Source: Aquimarina sp040786285
Lineage (GTDB): Bacteria; Bacteroidota; Bacteroidia; Flavobacteriales; Flavobacteriaceae
DNA: 64,000 nt
Direction: 5' to 3'
Assembly (NCBI RefSeq): GCF_040786285.1
Contig: NZ_JBFMKQ010000001.1
Coordinates: 1-64,000 of the forward strand
Position 1 is the stretch's first letter. Every line of letters starts with the position of its first letter. Shown here in pieces: positions 17,721 through 25,503 of this stretch. Position numbers and translations under genes: made by a program. The notes under the pieces are model-generated. The model was given only the letters and a program-made list of their open reading frames with translations. It did not search any database and was not told the DNA's origin.

Positions 17721-20414
17721 CTATAGCACAAATCGATATGTCGCTTTGATTAAAAATGTGTTCTCTGGTTGCTGATCTAAGATTTGATTATTCAGGCTCC
17801 TAAATAAATGATCAGAAGGAGCCCCATCTCCTGTTACACCTTGTGACCAAACCAAGAATATTTCGGATCCAGGAATATACTCCCAACGCAATACTAAATT
17901 AGAACGAAATTGCACAAATGCAAAATCCGGATCCTCAAAGGTATAATCTACCGTTCCATCTCTATCCTCATCAATAGAATACTCTTCGTCGGCAAAAGAA
18001 ATTTGATCTGCGTCATACAATGTCACCCGTTCTCCCAGATCCTTGGCTATTGCATTATTAACGTAGTTAAAATTTGTATATCTACCTCTGGATATAAATG
18101 GCTGACCATAATATTGTATGGTAAGGTTAGGGTTAATATTATAATTTAATCGAATACTTGCACTTAAGGTTTGTTGATCAATACGCGCTGTAATATATCG
18201 TGTCGTGTCTCCAAAATCAGCTTCAGTTACATATTGTGTTTTATTAGGATTACGTTCAAATTCTGGGTTGATAGACATACTAAAGGCATCAAAGGGCTGA
18301 TATCTAAGTCTCACAACATATCTTTGAAACGAAAAATTATTTTGTTGTGCTGATGAATTAACATGTCCCAATGTAAAATTGAATTTTTTTCTTTGATCCG
18401 AACCAAAGAATAAAAACGCAAAGTTTTCATCAGAAAACCTCCAACGAGGTCCACCCCGTAAAAAAGTATTAGTAAAAATACGTGGCTTGTGCCCAAACCC
18501 TACTTCGGTCCACCAATTATTTGTATAATTGATAAACCCATTAAATTCGTATTGAATGCGATTATAATTTCCTTCAAAGTCAAATGTAGAGAACTGTTCT
18601 ACAAAAATATTAGCTCTTCTATACAATTTAGTTGGTTTTAAAAACAAATAGCGTGCGTTAATAAATTGCCTGATCTCATCTGCCTGACGTAAAAAACCAA
18701 CATCATTCAATTCAAGTTCTGGAGAACGCCAAAAGATCCCCGTATTATATCGCAGCCGTCCTCCACCAGATTTTCCTCCGACCAGTTTACCACCGGTTCC
18801 TGTAAGTGAAGTTCGATTAGGGTCTACAGCGACATGATCAGCATCTACTCGCTGAAAAAGATGTGTAAGTTCATTTTGAGTTTCTTCTATAGCCTCTTTA
18901 GAACCTTCAACGTGGCTTGTAATTATATTTCCTTCTATATAATATTTTCTATCCTTCCAATTATGCCTGAAATCCAGTCCACCAGTATATGCAGACTTAC
19001 GAAGTAAATTCAGATTATTTTCAATTGTCCCTACAAGTTCTGATGTTTCATCTGTATCTGGATTCTCTTCATCAATCTCAAAAGCATCACCCAAATTACG
19101 ATTAGTGGCTGTAAAAATCCCACCGATATAGGTGTTACGTTCGTTAAAATCTTTTTGGATCCTACCCACAAAATAGTTTGTAAGTGGTTCTACGACAGCC
19201 TCTCTTCGATTTCCGTTTTCATCTTCAATTTTAGCAACCTCGCGTTCTGTAACACTTTCTAGCACACCTATCGACCAACCATTTTTGGTTTTCCCGCTAA
19301 ACTTTGCTGCACCCAGCATAGTAGTATTAGTAGGACTATCTACAAAATCTCCATCCAATTCGGTTATAGAGCCTTGCGGATTTCTTCCTATTCTACGAGA
19401 ATAAAAGACATTATCAAATCCATTAGCAAACTGGTAATCAAAAATGTTCTTGTTTTCAACAAAAAAAGGCCGTTGCTCTCTAAAAAATATCTGAAATCCA
19501 TCTAAAGCTATAGCTGCAGGATCAGCTTCTACTTGTCCAAAATCAGGATTAACTGTCAAATCCAAAGTTAAATCATTTGTAATTCCAATTTTAGCATCTA
19601 ATCCCCCATTGAGTTTAAATTCTTCTCCATCTCTAAAGGGATTACCTTCTTCTTCAGGAAAAGTATCAAATTGAGTTACTGCAAAGGGTTGAATTTCTAA
19701 TTGTTTTTGTGGCTCTATATTAATTAGGCCATGCAACTCACCAAATTCACTTACAAAACCGGGTGCATCGGCAGGAATACGCTGCCATCCCGACCGCTCA
19801 TCTTTTCTAAAAATAAGCCTGGTCACTTGAAAACCCCAAATTTGTTCTTTATTATTACCAAATTTTAATTGGCTTAAAGGAATTTTTACTTCGGCAGTCC
19901 ACCCTTCAGAATCTATGTTGGCAGCAGTATACCAAATTGGGTTCCAGCTTTCATCCCAGTTATCTCCATTCTGACTTACGAATTCATCTCCTTTAACTCC
20001 TGCCGCAGTAATGGTAAATGAAAAAGCAGTTCGTTTATCATGATATGTATCTAATATAATGGTCACTCTATCACCTGCAAATCCATCTCTTCTAGACAGT
20101 CTTTTTTCGATCTTATCAGGTTCTGTATCAAAACATCGATATGCTACGTATAGATATTTCTGATCGTATACTATTTTAAATTTAGTTTGTTGACTAGGTG
20201 GTGTATTTTCATCGGGTTGATTCTCTATGAAATCTCCGGTCCATTCTACCAAATCCCAACTGGATTCATCAATAATTCCATCTATATTGGGAGCTTCGTT
20301 ACCGTTAAGGGGGTTTGTCGTATAAATCCTTTTTTCGACAACTTTAGTAGAATCTTGAGCAATTATAACAATAGGAAATAGGCAAAGTACCAAGAAATGG
20401 TGCAAATACTTCAT
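17721..20414 (-). CDS. CBM9-like plus DUF5916 outer-membrane beta-barrel protein
   Basis: A protein of about 897 residues. I choose ATG 20414 (MKYLHHFLVL), which gives a clean signal peptide ending near IIAQ; an upstream ATG at 20441 would add nine polar residues. After the signal lies a CBM9-like sugar-binding domain (about 30-220; PNIDGIIDESSWD, YLYVAYRCFDTEPDKI). The DUF5916 part follows, with LTLDLTVNPDFGQVEADPA and FFREQRPFFVENKNIF. Repeated amphipathic strands then run to a terminal aromatic residue (ATYRFVL), as expected of an outer-membrane barrel. Family members are common in marine Bacteroidota, and their role in uptake or surface binding is not established. It is a single gene. Confidence 0.82.
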   Translation of the reverse strand: MKYLHHFLVLCLFPIVIIAQDSTKVVEKRIYTTNPLNGNEAPNIDGIIDESSWDLVEWTGDFIENQPDENTPPSQQTKFKIVYDQKYLYVAYRCFDTEPDKIEKRLSRRDGFAGDRVTIILDTYHDKRTAFSFTITAAGVKGDEFVSQNGDNWDESWNPIWYTAANIDSEGWTAEVKIPLSQLKFGNNKEQIWGFQVTRLIFRKDERSGWQRIPADAPGFVSEFGELHGLINIEPQKQLEIQPFAVTQFDTFPEEEGNPFRDGEEFKLNGGLDAKIGITNDLTLDLTVNPDFGQVEADPAAIALDGFQIFFREQRPFFVENKNIFDYQFANGFDNVFYSRRIGRNPQGSITELDGDFVDSPTNTTMLGAAKFSGKTKNGWSIGVLESVTEREVAKIEDENGNRREAVVEPLTNYFVGRIQKDFNERNTYIGGIFTATNRNLGDAFEIDEENPDTDETSELVGTIENNLNLLRKSAYTGGLDFRHNWKDRKYYIEGNIITSHVEGSKEAIEETQNELTHLFQRVDADHVAVDPNRTSLTGTGGKLVGGKSGGGRLRYNTGIFWRSPELELNDVGFLRQADEIRQFINARYLFLKPTKLYRRANIFVEQFSTFDFEGNYNRIQYEFNGFINYTNNWWTEVGFGHKPRIFTNTFLRGGPRWRFSDENFAFLFFGSDQRKKFNFTLGHVNSSAQQNNFSFQRYVVRLRYQPFDAFSMSINPEFERNPNKTQYVTEADFGDTTRYITARIDQQTLSASIRLNYNINPNLTIQYYGQPFISRGRYTNFNYVNNAIAKDLGERVTLYDADQISFADEEYSIDEDRDGTVDYTFEDPDFAFVQFRSNLVLRWEYIPGSEIFLVWSQGVTGDGAPSDHLFRSLNNQILDQQPENTFLIKATYRFVL

Positions 20415-20610
20415 TGCGATTTGATGTTTGATGATTGACATATCTAAGATGATAGAAATTATTATGTTTTGTCACACTTTAACCTGTTTTTTAGTAAAAA
20501 ATTAACAAGAAATGAGGGTTAAAGCGCATAAAATAAACAAATAAGCCACAGTAATATTAACCTACCTGAAAACCAATGCATCATAGATTAAAAATAATAT
20601 TAACTTGGCA

Positions 20611-20641
20611 TTTGCTATATAAATATATAATTGTACATTTG
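20611..20641 (+). promoter_or_regulatory. Promoter of rplM-rpsI
   Basis: TTTG (20611-20614), a 19-base spacer and TACATTTG (20634-20641) match the Bacteroidota consensus perfectly. Transcription should start near 20648. The leader up to the GTG at 20694 carries CACCCCTATTTTATATAGG, a partial match to a C-run/T-run motif seen elsewhere in the window. Confidence 0.85.
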
Positions 20642-20693
20642 CACCCCTATTTTATATAGGAAAAGGAATGTTTAATAAGTAAAATTAATTAGT

Positions 20694-21149
20694 GTGGACA
20701 CATTAAGTTACAAGACAGTATCTGCAAACAAAGGGACCGTTACAAAAGAATGGTTACATGTAGATGCTGAAGGACAGACTTTAGGTCGTCTTGCTTCTGT
20801 AGTAGCAGTACTACTACGAGGTAAACACAAACCTAGCTTTACCCCACACGTTGATTGCGGTGATAATGTTATCATTACAAACGCCGAAAAAATCAACTTA
20901 ACAGGAAAAAAGTGGACAGATAAATCGTATATCCGTCACACAGGTTATCCTGGAGGGCAAAGAAGTCTTACTGCTCAGGAATTGTTCGAAAAGAACCCAG
21001 AGCGTTTAATCGAAAAAGCGGTAAAAGGAATGTTACCTAAAAACAAATTAGGAGCAGCTTTATTCCGTAATCTAAAGGTTTATGCTGGAGCAGAACACAA
21101 TCAGGATGCTCAAAAACCTAAAACTGTTAACTTAAACGAAGTTAAGTAA
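20694..21149 (+). CDS. rplM: 50S ribosomal protein L13
   Basis: A 151-residue large-subunit protein with the typical WLHVDAEGQTLGRLAS block, the YIRHTGYPGGQ segment and the MLPKNKLG motif. The start is GTG 20694 (MDTLSYKTVSANKG), matching the usual N-terminus of the Bacteroidota protein. Its stop TAA shares one base with the rpsI ATG (TAATG), so the two are translationally coupled. Confidence 0.97.
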   Translation: MDTLSYKTVSANKGTVTKEWLHVDAEGQTLGRLASVVAVLLRGKHKPSFTPHVDCGDNVIITNAEKINLTGKKWTDKSYIRHTGYPGGQRSLTAQELFEKNPERLIEKAVKGMLPKNKLGAALFRNLKVYAGAEHNQDAQKPKTVNLNEVK

Positions 21150-21535
21150 TGGAAGTTATTCACAAAATTGGTCGTAGAAAAACGGCTGTAGCTAGAGTTT
21201 ATCTTACAGATGGTTCTGGAAAAATTACGGTTAATAAAAAAGACCTTAATGACTACTTCACTACTGCTACTTTACAATACAAAGTAAATCAACCTTTAAC
21301 TTTAACAAGTAACGAGGAAAAATACGATGTAAAAGTAAATGTATATGGTGGAGGAATCACTGGACAAGCAGAAGCTATTCGTTTAGCAATATCTAGAGCG
21401 GTATGCGAATTAGACGAAGAAAACAGACTAGTTCTTAAGCCAGAAGGTTTATTGACCAGAGACCCGAGAATGGTAGAGCGTAAGAAATTCGGTCAGAAGA
21501 AGGCTCGTAAGAAATTCCAGTTCTCTAAACGTTAA
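21149..21535 (+). CDS. rpsI: 30S ribosomal protein S9
   Basis: A 128-residue small-subunit protein. It opens IGRRKTAVARVYL, has YGGGITGQAEAIRLAISRA in the middle, and ends in a basic tail (KKARKKFQFSKR) whose last Arg reaches the P-site tRNA. It is coupled to rplM through a TAATG overlap. Confidence 0.97.
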   Translation: MEVIHKIGRRKTAVARVYLTDGSGKITVNKKDLNDYFTTATLQYKVNQPLTLTSNEEKYDVKVNVYGGGITGQAEAIRLAISRAVCELDEENRLVLKPEGLLTRDPRMVERKKFGQKKARKKFQFSKR

Positions 21536-21665
21536 TTTATTAAAACAGTATTTGTTGTTATCCCCGAATACTCGGGAGTTAGTTTAGCATCTAAATGCAC
21601 AAGGCCATACTAAATAGTAGCCACTTGAGCATTGCTAATTCAACAGAACGTAAACTATTACAAAA

Positions 21666-22511
21666 ATGGCAAACAATATCGAAGTAAAAGAATTACTTGA
21701 TGCAGGTGTACACTTTGGTCACCTTACAAGAAGATGGGATCCAAATATGGCACCATATATCTATATGGAGCGTAATGGTATTCACATCATTAACTTATAT
21801 AAAACTGCTGCAAAAATCGATGAAGCTAGTGAAGCTTTAAGAAAAATCGCAGCGTCCGGCAGAAAAATTCTTTTTGTTGCGACTAAAAAACAAGCTAAAG
21901 AAATCGTTGCTGAAAAAGCAGGTAAAGCTAACCAACCATACATCACAGAAAGATGGCCTGGTGGAATGCTTACTAACTTTGTTACTATTCGTAAAGCAGT
22001 TAAAAAAATGGCTGCTATCGATAGAATGAAAAAAGACGGTACCTTTAATACTCTATCCAAAAAAGAACGCTTACAAGTAGACCGTTTAAGAGCTAAATTA
22101 GAAAAGAACCTTGGTTCTATCTCTGATATGACTCGTCTACCTGGTGCATTATTTGTTGTAGATATTACTCGCGAGCATATCGCAGTAAAAGAAGCTCAGA
22201 AATTAAACATTCCTATTTTCGCAATGGTAGATACTAATTCTGACCCACGTCAGGTAGATTATGTAATTCCTGCGAATGATGATGCTTCTAAATCAATCGA
22301 CAAAGTAATGACATTTGTAAGTGATGCAATTATCGATGGTTTAGGTGAAAGAAAAGCCGCAAAAGATGCGCCTAAAAAGGACGCACCTAAAAAAGATGAC
22401 GCTCCTGCAAAAGAAACTTCTAAAAAAGAAGCTCCTGCGAAAGTAGAAGCTAAGGTAGAAGCTCCTGCAGCACCAGAAGTAGCAGAAGCTGCAAAGCAAG
22501 AAGAAGAATAA
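21666..22511 (+). CDS. rpsB: 30S ribosomal protein S2
   Basis: A 281-residue small-subunit protein with the S2 signatures LLDAGVHFGHLTRRWDP, ERWPGGMLTNF and PIFAMVDTNSDP. After residue 230 there is an extra tail of about 50 residues, rich in Ala, Lys, Pro and Glu (repeats of APKKD/APAKE). Low-complexity tails like this occur in Bacteroidota S2. The 130-base gap after rpsI contains a small CCCGA/TCGGG hairpin. A terminator that contains the next promoter follows the gene. Confidence 0.97.
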   Translation: MANNIEVKELLDAGVHFGHLTRRWDPNMAPYIYMERNGIHIINLYKTAAKIDEASEALRKIAASGRKILFVATKKQAKEIVAEKAGKANQPYITERWPGGMLTNFVTIRKAVKKMAAIDRMKKDGTFNTLSKKERLQVDRLRAKLEKNLGSISDMTRLPGALFVVDITREHIAVKEAQKLNIPIFAMVDTNSDPRQVDYVIPANDDASKSIDKVMTFVSDAIIDGLGERKAAKDAPKKDAPKKDDAPAKETSKKEAPAKVEAKVEAPAAPEVAEAAKQEEE

Positions 22512-22591
22512 ACGAATTAATCGTTTAACAATCTTTAAAAGTTATTCGTTAAGTCTTATTTGATCAATCAAGGCTTAACCTTAACATAAAA

Positions 22592-22620
22592 TTGATGAGT
22601 CGTTTAGTTCTTTACTTTTG
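22592..22620 (+). promoter_or_regulatory. tsf promoter lying inside the rpsB terminator
   Basis: TTG (22592-22594), an 18-base spacer and TACTTTTG (22613-22620) match the Bacteroidota consensus. The spacer is the left arm of the terminator stem and the -7 box is in its loop. A transcript starting near 22627 would carry only the right arm, so it could not form the hairpin. Confidence 0.8.
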
Positions 22621-22648
22621 CAGTAATAACTAAACGACTTGTTTTTTT
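22598..22648 (+). terminator. rpsB terminator with a promoter in its loop
   Basis: AGTCGTTTAGTT (22598-22609) and AACTAAACGACT (22628-22639) form a perfect 12-bp stem. TTAC and GTAA extend it inside the 18-base loop. TGTTTTTTT follows. Read-through from rpsB should stop here, while tsf is started afresh from the loop promoter. Confidence 0.8.
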
Positions 22649-22685
22649 AAACAAACACATTACACACATTAAATATTTAAATGAT

Positions 22686-23651
22686 ATGGCAAAGATTACA
22701 GCCGCAGAAGTAAATAAATTAAGAAAAGCTACAGGTGCCGGAATGATGGATTGCAAAAAAGCACTTGTTGAAGCCGAAGGAGATTTCGACAAAGCAATTG
22801 ATGTATTGCGTAAAAAAGGACAAAAAGTTGCAGCAAAAAGAGCAGACCGTGAGTCTTCTGAAGGAGCTGCTATTGCTAAAATAAATGCTGATAATACTGT
22901 TGGTGTATCTATCGTTCTAGGTTGTGAAACTGATTTTGTGGGTAAAAACGAAAGTTTTATCGCTTTAGCAAATGAATTAGCAGAACTAGCATTAAATTAT
23001 TCTTCTAAGGAAGAGTTTTTATCTGCAGATTTTGGAGGGATGACTGTGGCAGAAAAATTAGTTGAACAAACTGGTGTTATCGGTGAGAAACTAGAAATCA
23101 ATGCATTTTCTACGCTAAAAGCTCCTTATGTTGGTTCATACGTACATATAAACAAAATTGCAGCTCTTGTTGGATTATCTAGTAAAGTTGATAAGACTGA
23201 TGTGTTGGCAAAAGATTTAGCAATGCAAATTGCTTCTATGGGAGCAACAACACTTTCTTATAAAGATTTTGATCCTGCATACGTTGCTTCAGAAACTGAA
23301 GCAAGAATAGCTGTAATTGAAAAAGACAATGAAGAATTAGGTCGCTTAGGTAAAACCCTTAAAAATGTACCTCAATACATCTCTATGTCTCAATTAACTC
23401 CTGAAGTTTTAGCTAAAGCCGAAGAAGATGCAAAAGCAGAATTAAAAGCTGAAGGTAAGCCAGAACAAATCTGGGATAGAATTCTTCCAGGAAAAATGGA
23501 ACGTTTTATTTCTGACAATACAACTCTTGATAAAGAGCAATGTTTATTAGATCAGAATTTCATCAAAGATGAAAAAATCAATGTTGCCAAGTATGTAGAA
23601 TCATATGGTGATGTTCATGTAACTTCTTTTGAAAGAGTAACATTAGGTTAA
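22686..23651 (+). CDS. tsf: Elongation factor Ts
   Basis: A 321-residue guanine-nucleotide exchange factor for EF-Tu. The N-terminal UBA-like domain has VNKLRKATGAGMMDCKKAL, followed by the characteristic GCETDFVGKNESF exchange motif in the core. The full length is somewhat longer than E. coli EF-Ts. The ATG at 22686 gives the normal start. It is transcribed separately from rpsB through its own promoter and ended by a strong palindromic terminator. Confidence 0.98.
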   Translation: MAKITAAEVNKLRKATGAGMMDCKKALVEAEGDFDKAIDVLRKKGQKVAAKRADRESSEGAAIAKINADNTVGVSIVLGCETDFVGKNESFIALANELAELALNYSSKEEFLSADFGGMTVAEKLVEQTGVIGEKLEINAFSTLKAPYVGSYVHINKIAALVGLSSKVDKTDVLAKDLAMQIASMGATTLSYKDFDPAYVASETEARIAVIEKDNEELGRLGKTLKNVPQYISMSQLTPEVLAKAEEDAKAELKAEGKPEQIWDRILPGKMERFISDNTTLDKEQCLLDQNFIKDEKINVAKYVESYGDVHVTSFERVTLG

Positions 23652-23684
23652 TCTAATAAAGATAACGCTATTAGCGAAAAATCA

Positions 23685-23720
23685 AAAACCGCTTCTGGAT
23701 ATCCAGAAGCGGTTTTTTCT
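23685..23720 (+). terminator. tsf terminator
   Basis: A perfect 32-base palindrome: AAAACCGCTTCTGGAT (23685-23700) and ATCCAGAAGCGGTTTT (23701-23716), with the T-run continuing to 23718. The actual RNA loop must open the central ATAT. Confidence 0.88.
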
Positions 23721-24043
23721 TCTTCATTTATCAAAATACTCTCTAATAAGCTTACAACGTTATAAAACCTCAAATCTCTTCAAGGCTTTACCCCCAATAA
23801 AGACTAACTCCCCAATTAGTCAACACAAAACGTTTAAACCTTTATTTAAAAAATATTTATCATCCCCCTCATTTTTTTGTTTTCCTCGTGGCAAACCTAT
23901 GACATATTTTAAAGCCAATCAACACCTTGGCCAGGGGAAAAGGACCCTTTTTTATAGGGGTATTTCATTTTCAAGAAACACTATCCAACACAAAAAACTT
24001 ACACCTTTATATTCTAAAGTATTTTCTAAATTAAGAATATCGT
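23721..24043. other. Intergenic region between tsf and pyrH
   Basis: About 320 bases with no reading frame I would support. It includes GGGGAAAAGGACCCTTTTTT followed by ATAGGGG (from 23934), which could fold weakly and resembles C-run/T-run stretches near 30560 and 58846. The pyrH promoter lies at its right edge. Confidence 0.4.
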
Positions 24044-24051
24044 TATATTTG
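24044..24051 (+). promoter_or_regulatory. pyrH promoter (-7 element)
   Basis: TATATTTG followed by CACC matches TAnnTTTG, 21 bases before the pyrH ATG. No exact TTG lies at the expected distance (TTTTC is there instead), so the -33 element is weak. Confidence 0.6.
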
Positions 24052-24071
24052 CACCACAGTAACACCATATA

Positions 24072-24779
24072 ATGAAATACAAAAGAATATTACTAAAATT
24101 ATCAGGAGAAGCCTTAATGGGTGAGCGCCAGTACGGTATCGATCCTAAAAGATTAGCCGAATATGCATATGAAATCAAACAAATAACTGATAAAGGCGTA
24201 CAAGTTGCCATTGTAATTGGTGGAGGTAATATTTTTAGAGGTGTCGCCGGAGCAAGTAAAGGAATGGATCGCGTGCAAGCCGACCATATGGGGATGCTAG
24301 CTACCGTTATTAATGGTCTAGCCCTACAAAGTGCTCTTGAAGATGCAGAAATCCCTACCAGACTACAATCTGCTGTGAAAATTAATGAGGTCGCCGAGCC
24401 TTTTATACGTCGTAGAGCAATGCGTCATCTAGAGAAAGGCAGAGTTGTAATTTTTGGCGGAGGTACTGGGAATCCATATTTCACTACAGATTCGGCTGCT
24501 GTACTTAGAGCAATTGAAATCAATGCAGATGTCATTCTAAAAGGAACCAGAGTTGATGGAATTTACACTTCGGATCCAGAAAAAAATGCAGATGCAACAA
24601 AATTTGATTTTATATCGTTTGATGATGTATTACGTAAAGGATTAAAAGTAATGGACACTACAGCATTTACCCTTAGTCAGGAAAACGAATTACCGATAAT
24701 AGTTTTTGATATGAATAAAGCCGGAAACCTACTAAAAGTGATTTCTGGTGAATCTATTGGTACACAAGTAAATCTTTAA
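24072..24779 (+). CDS. pyrH: UMP kinase
   Basis: A 235-residue amino-acid-kinase-fold enzyme that phosphorylates UMP to UDP in pyrimidine nucleotide synthesis. It starts RILLKLSGEALMG, has the glycine-rich IGGGNIFRG loop, the DHMGMLATVINGLAL segment and GTGNPYFTTDSAA. Its length is typical of the hexameric bacterial enzyme. It is followed by frr after 71 bases, the common pyrH-frr pair. Confidence 0.97.
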   Translation: MKYKRILLKLSGEALMGERQYGIDPKRLAEYAYEIKQITDKGVQVAIVIGGGNIFRGVAGASKGMDRVQADHMGMLATVINGLALQSALEDAEIPTRLQSAVKINEVAEPFIRRRAMRHLEKGRVVIFGGGTGNPYFTTDSAAVLRAIEINADVILKGTRVDGIYTSDPEKNADATKFDFISFDDVLRKGLKVMDTTAFTLSQENELPIIVFDMNKAGNLLKVISGESIGTQVNL

Positions 24780-24850
24780 TTATATTTATTCTGTGCTAGA
24801 GTAAAATCTGGCACAAATTTTTCATTAGTCAAAAGAAAAAGAAGTAAACA

Positions 24851-25414
24851 ATGAATGAAGAAATAGATTTTATATTAGATTCAGCTAAAGAATCTATGCA
24901 AGCTGCCATTGTGCATTTAGAAAAAAAATTACTCAATATTAGGGCGGGTAAAGCATCTCCAGCAATGCTGGGCAGTGTAACAGTAGAGTATTATGGCACT
25001 CAAACACCGTTAAATCAGGTCGGAAATGTTACTACACCAGATGCTAGAACAATAACGATACAACCTTTTGAAAAATCTCTTATTCCAGAAATTGAGAAAG
25101 GAATTCAGGTTGCAAATCTAGGTTTCAATCCTATGAATAATGGAGAAAGTGTTATTATCAATGTCCCACCACTTACCGAAGAACGCCGTATAGACCTTGC
25201 CAAACAAGCTAAATCTGAAGCTGAAGATTCTAAAGTGGGTGTACGAAATGATCGCAAAAATGCTAATAATGAGATAAAAAAACTCGAAAAGGATGGGCTG
25301 TCTGAAGATCTAGCAAAAAATACTGAAGTAGATATTCAAGAGCTAACAGATGGTTATATAAAGAAGATTGATGAAATGCTAGCCAGCAAGGAAAAAGAAA
25401 TTATGACAGTTTAA
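24851..25414 (+). CDS. frr: Ribosome recycling factor
   Basis: A 187-residue protein that splits post-termination ribosomes together with EF-G. The three-helix bundle and hinge are recognisable: LLNIRAGKASPAML near the start, then GNVTTPDARTITIQPFEKS and VRNDRKNANNEIKKLEKDG. It is co-transcribed with pyrH and followed by a terminator. Confidence 0.97.
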   Translation: MNEEIDFILDSAKESMQAAIVHLEKKLLNIRAGKASPAMLGSVTVEYYGTQTPLNQVGNVTTPDARTITIQPFEKSLIPEIEKGIQVANLGFNPMNNGESVIINVPPLTEERRIDLAKQAKSEAEDSKVGVRNDRKNANNEIKKLEKDGLSEDLAKNTEVDIQELTDGYIKKIDEMLASKEKEIMTV

Positions 25415-25444
25415 CTTTTTATATGTACATTAATTATATATAAT

Positions 25445-25472
25445 AGCGTTTTCTTATTGGAAACGCTTTTTT
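25445..25472 (+). terminator. pyrH-frr terminator
   Basis: AGCGTTTTC (25445-25453) pairs with GGAAACGCT (25459-25467), followed by a T-run to 25472. It lies just upstream of the next gene's start region. Confidence 0.82.
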
Positions 25473-25503
25473 GTATCTTCGTTTTTTGAACCCTGTCAGT
25501 ATA

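Noticed and set aside
21536..21665. Possible structured leader before rpsB (CCCGA/TCGGG hairpin)
   Set aside because: Only a 5-bp stem is visible; I cannot match it to a known ribosomal leader without covariance data.
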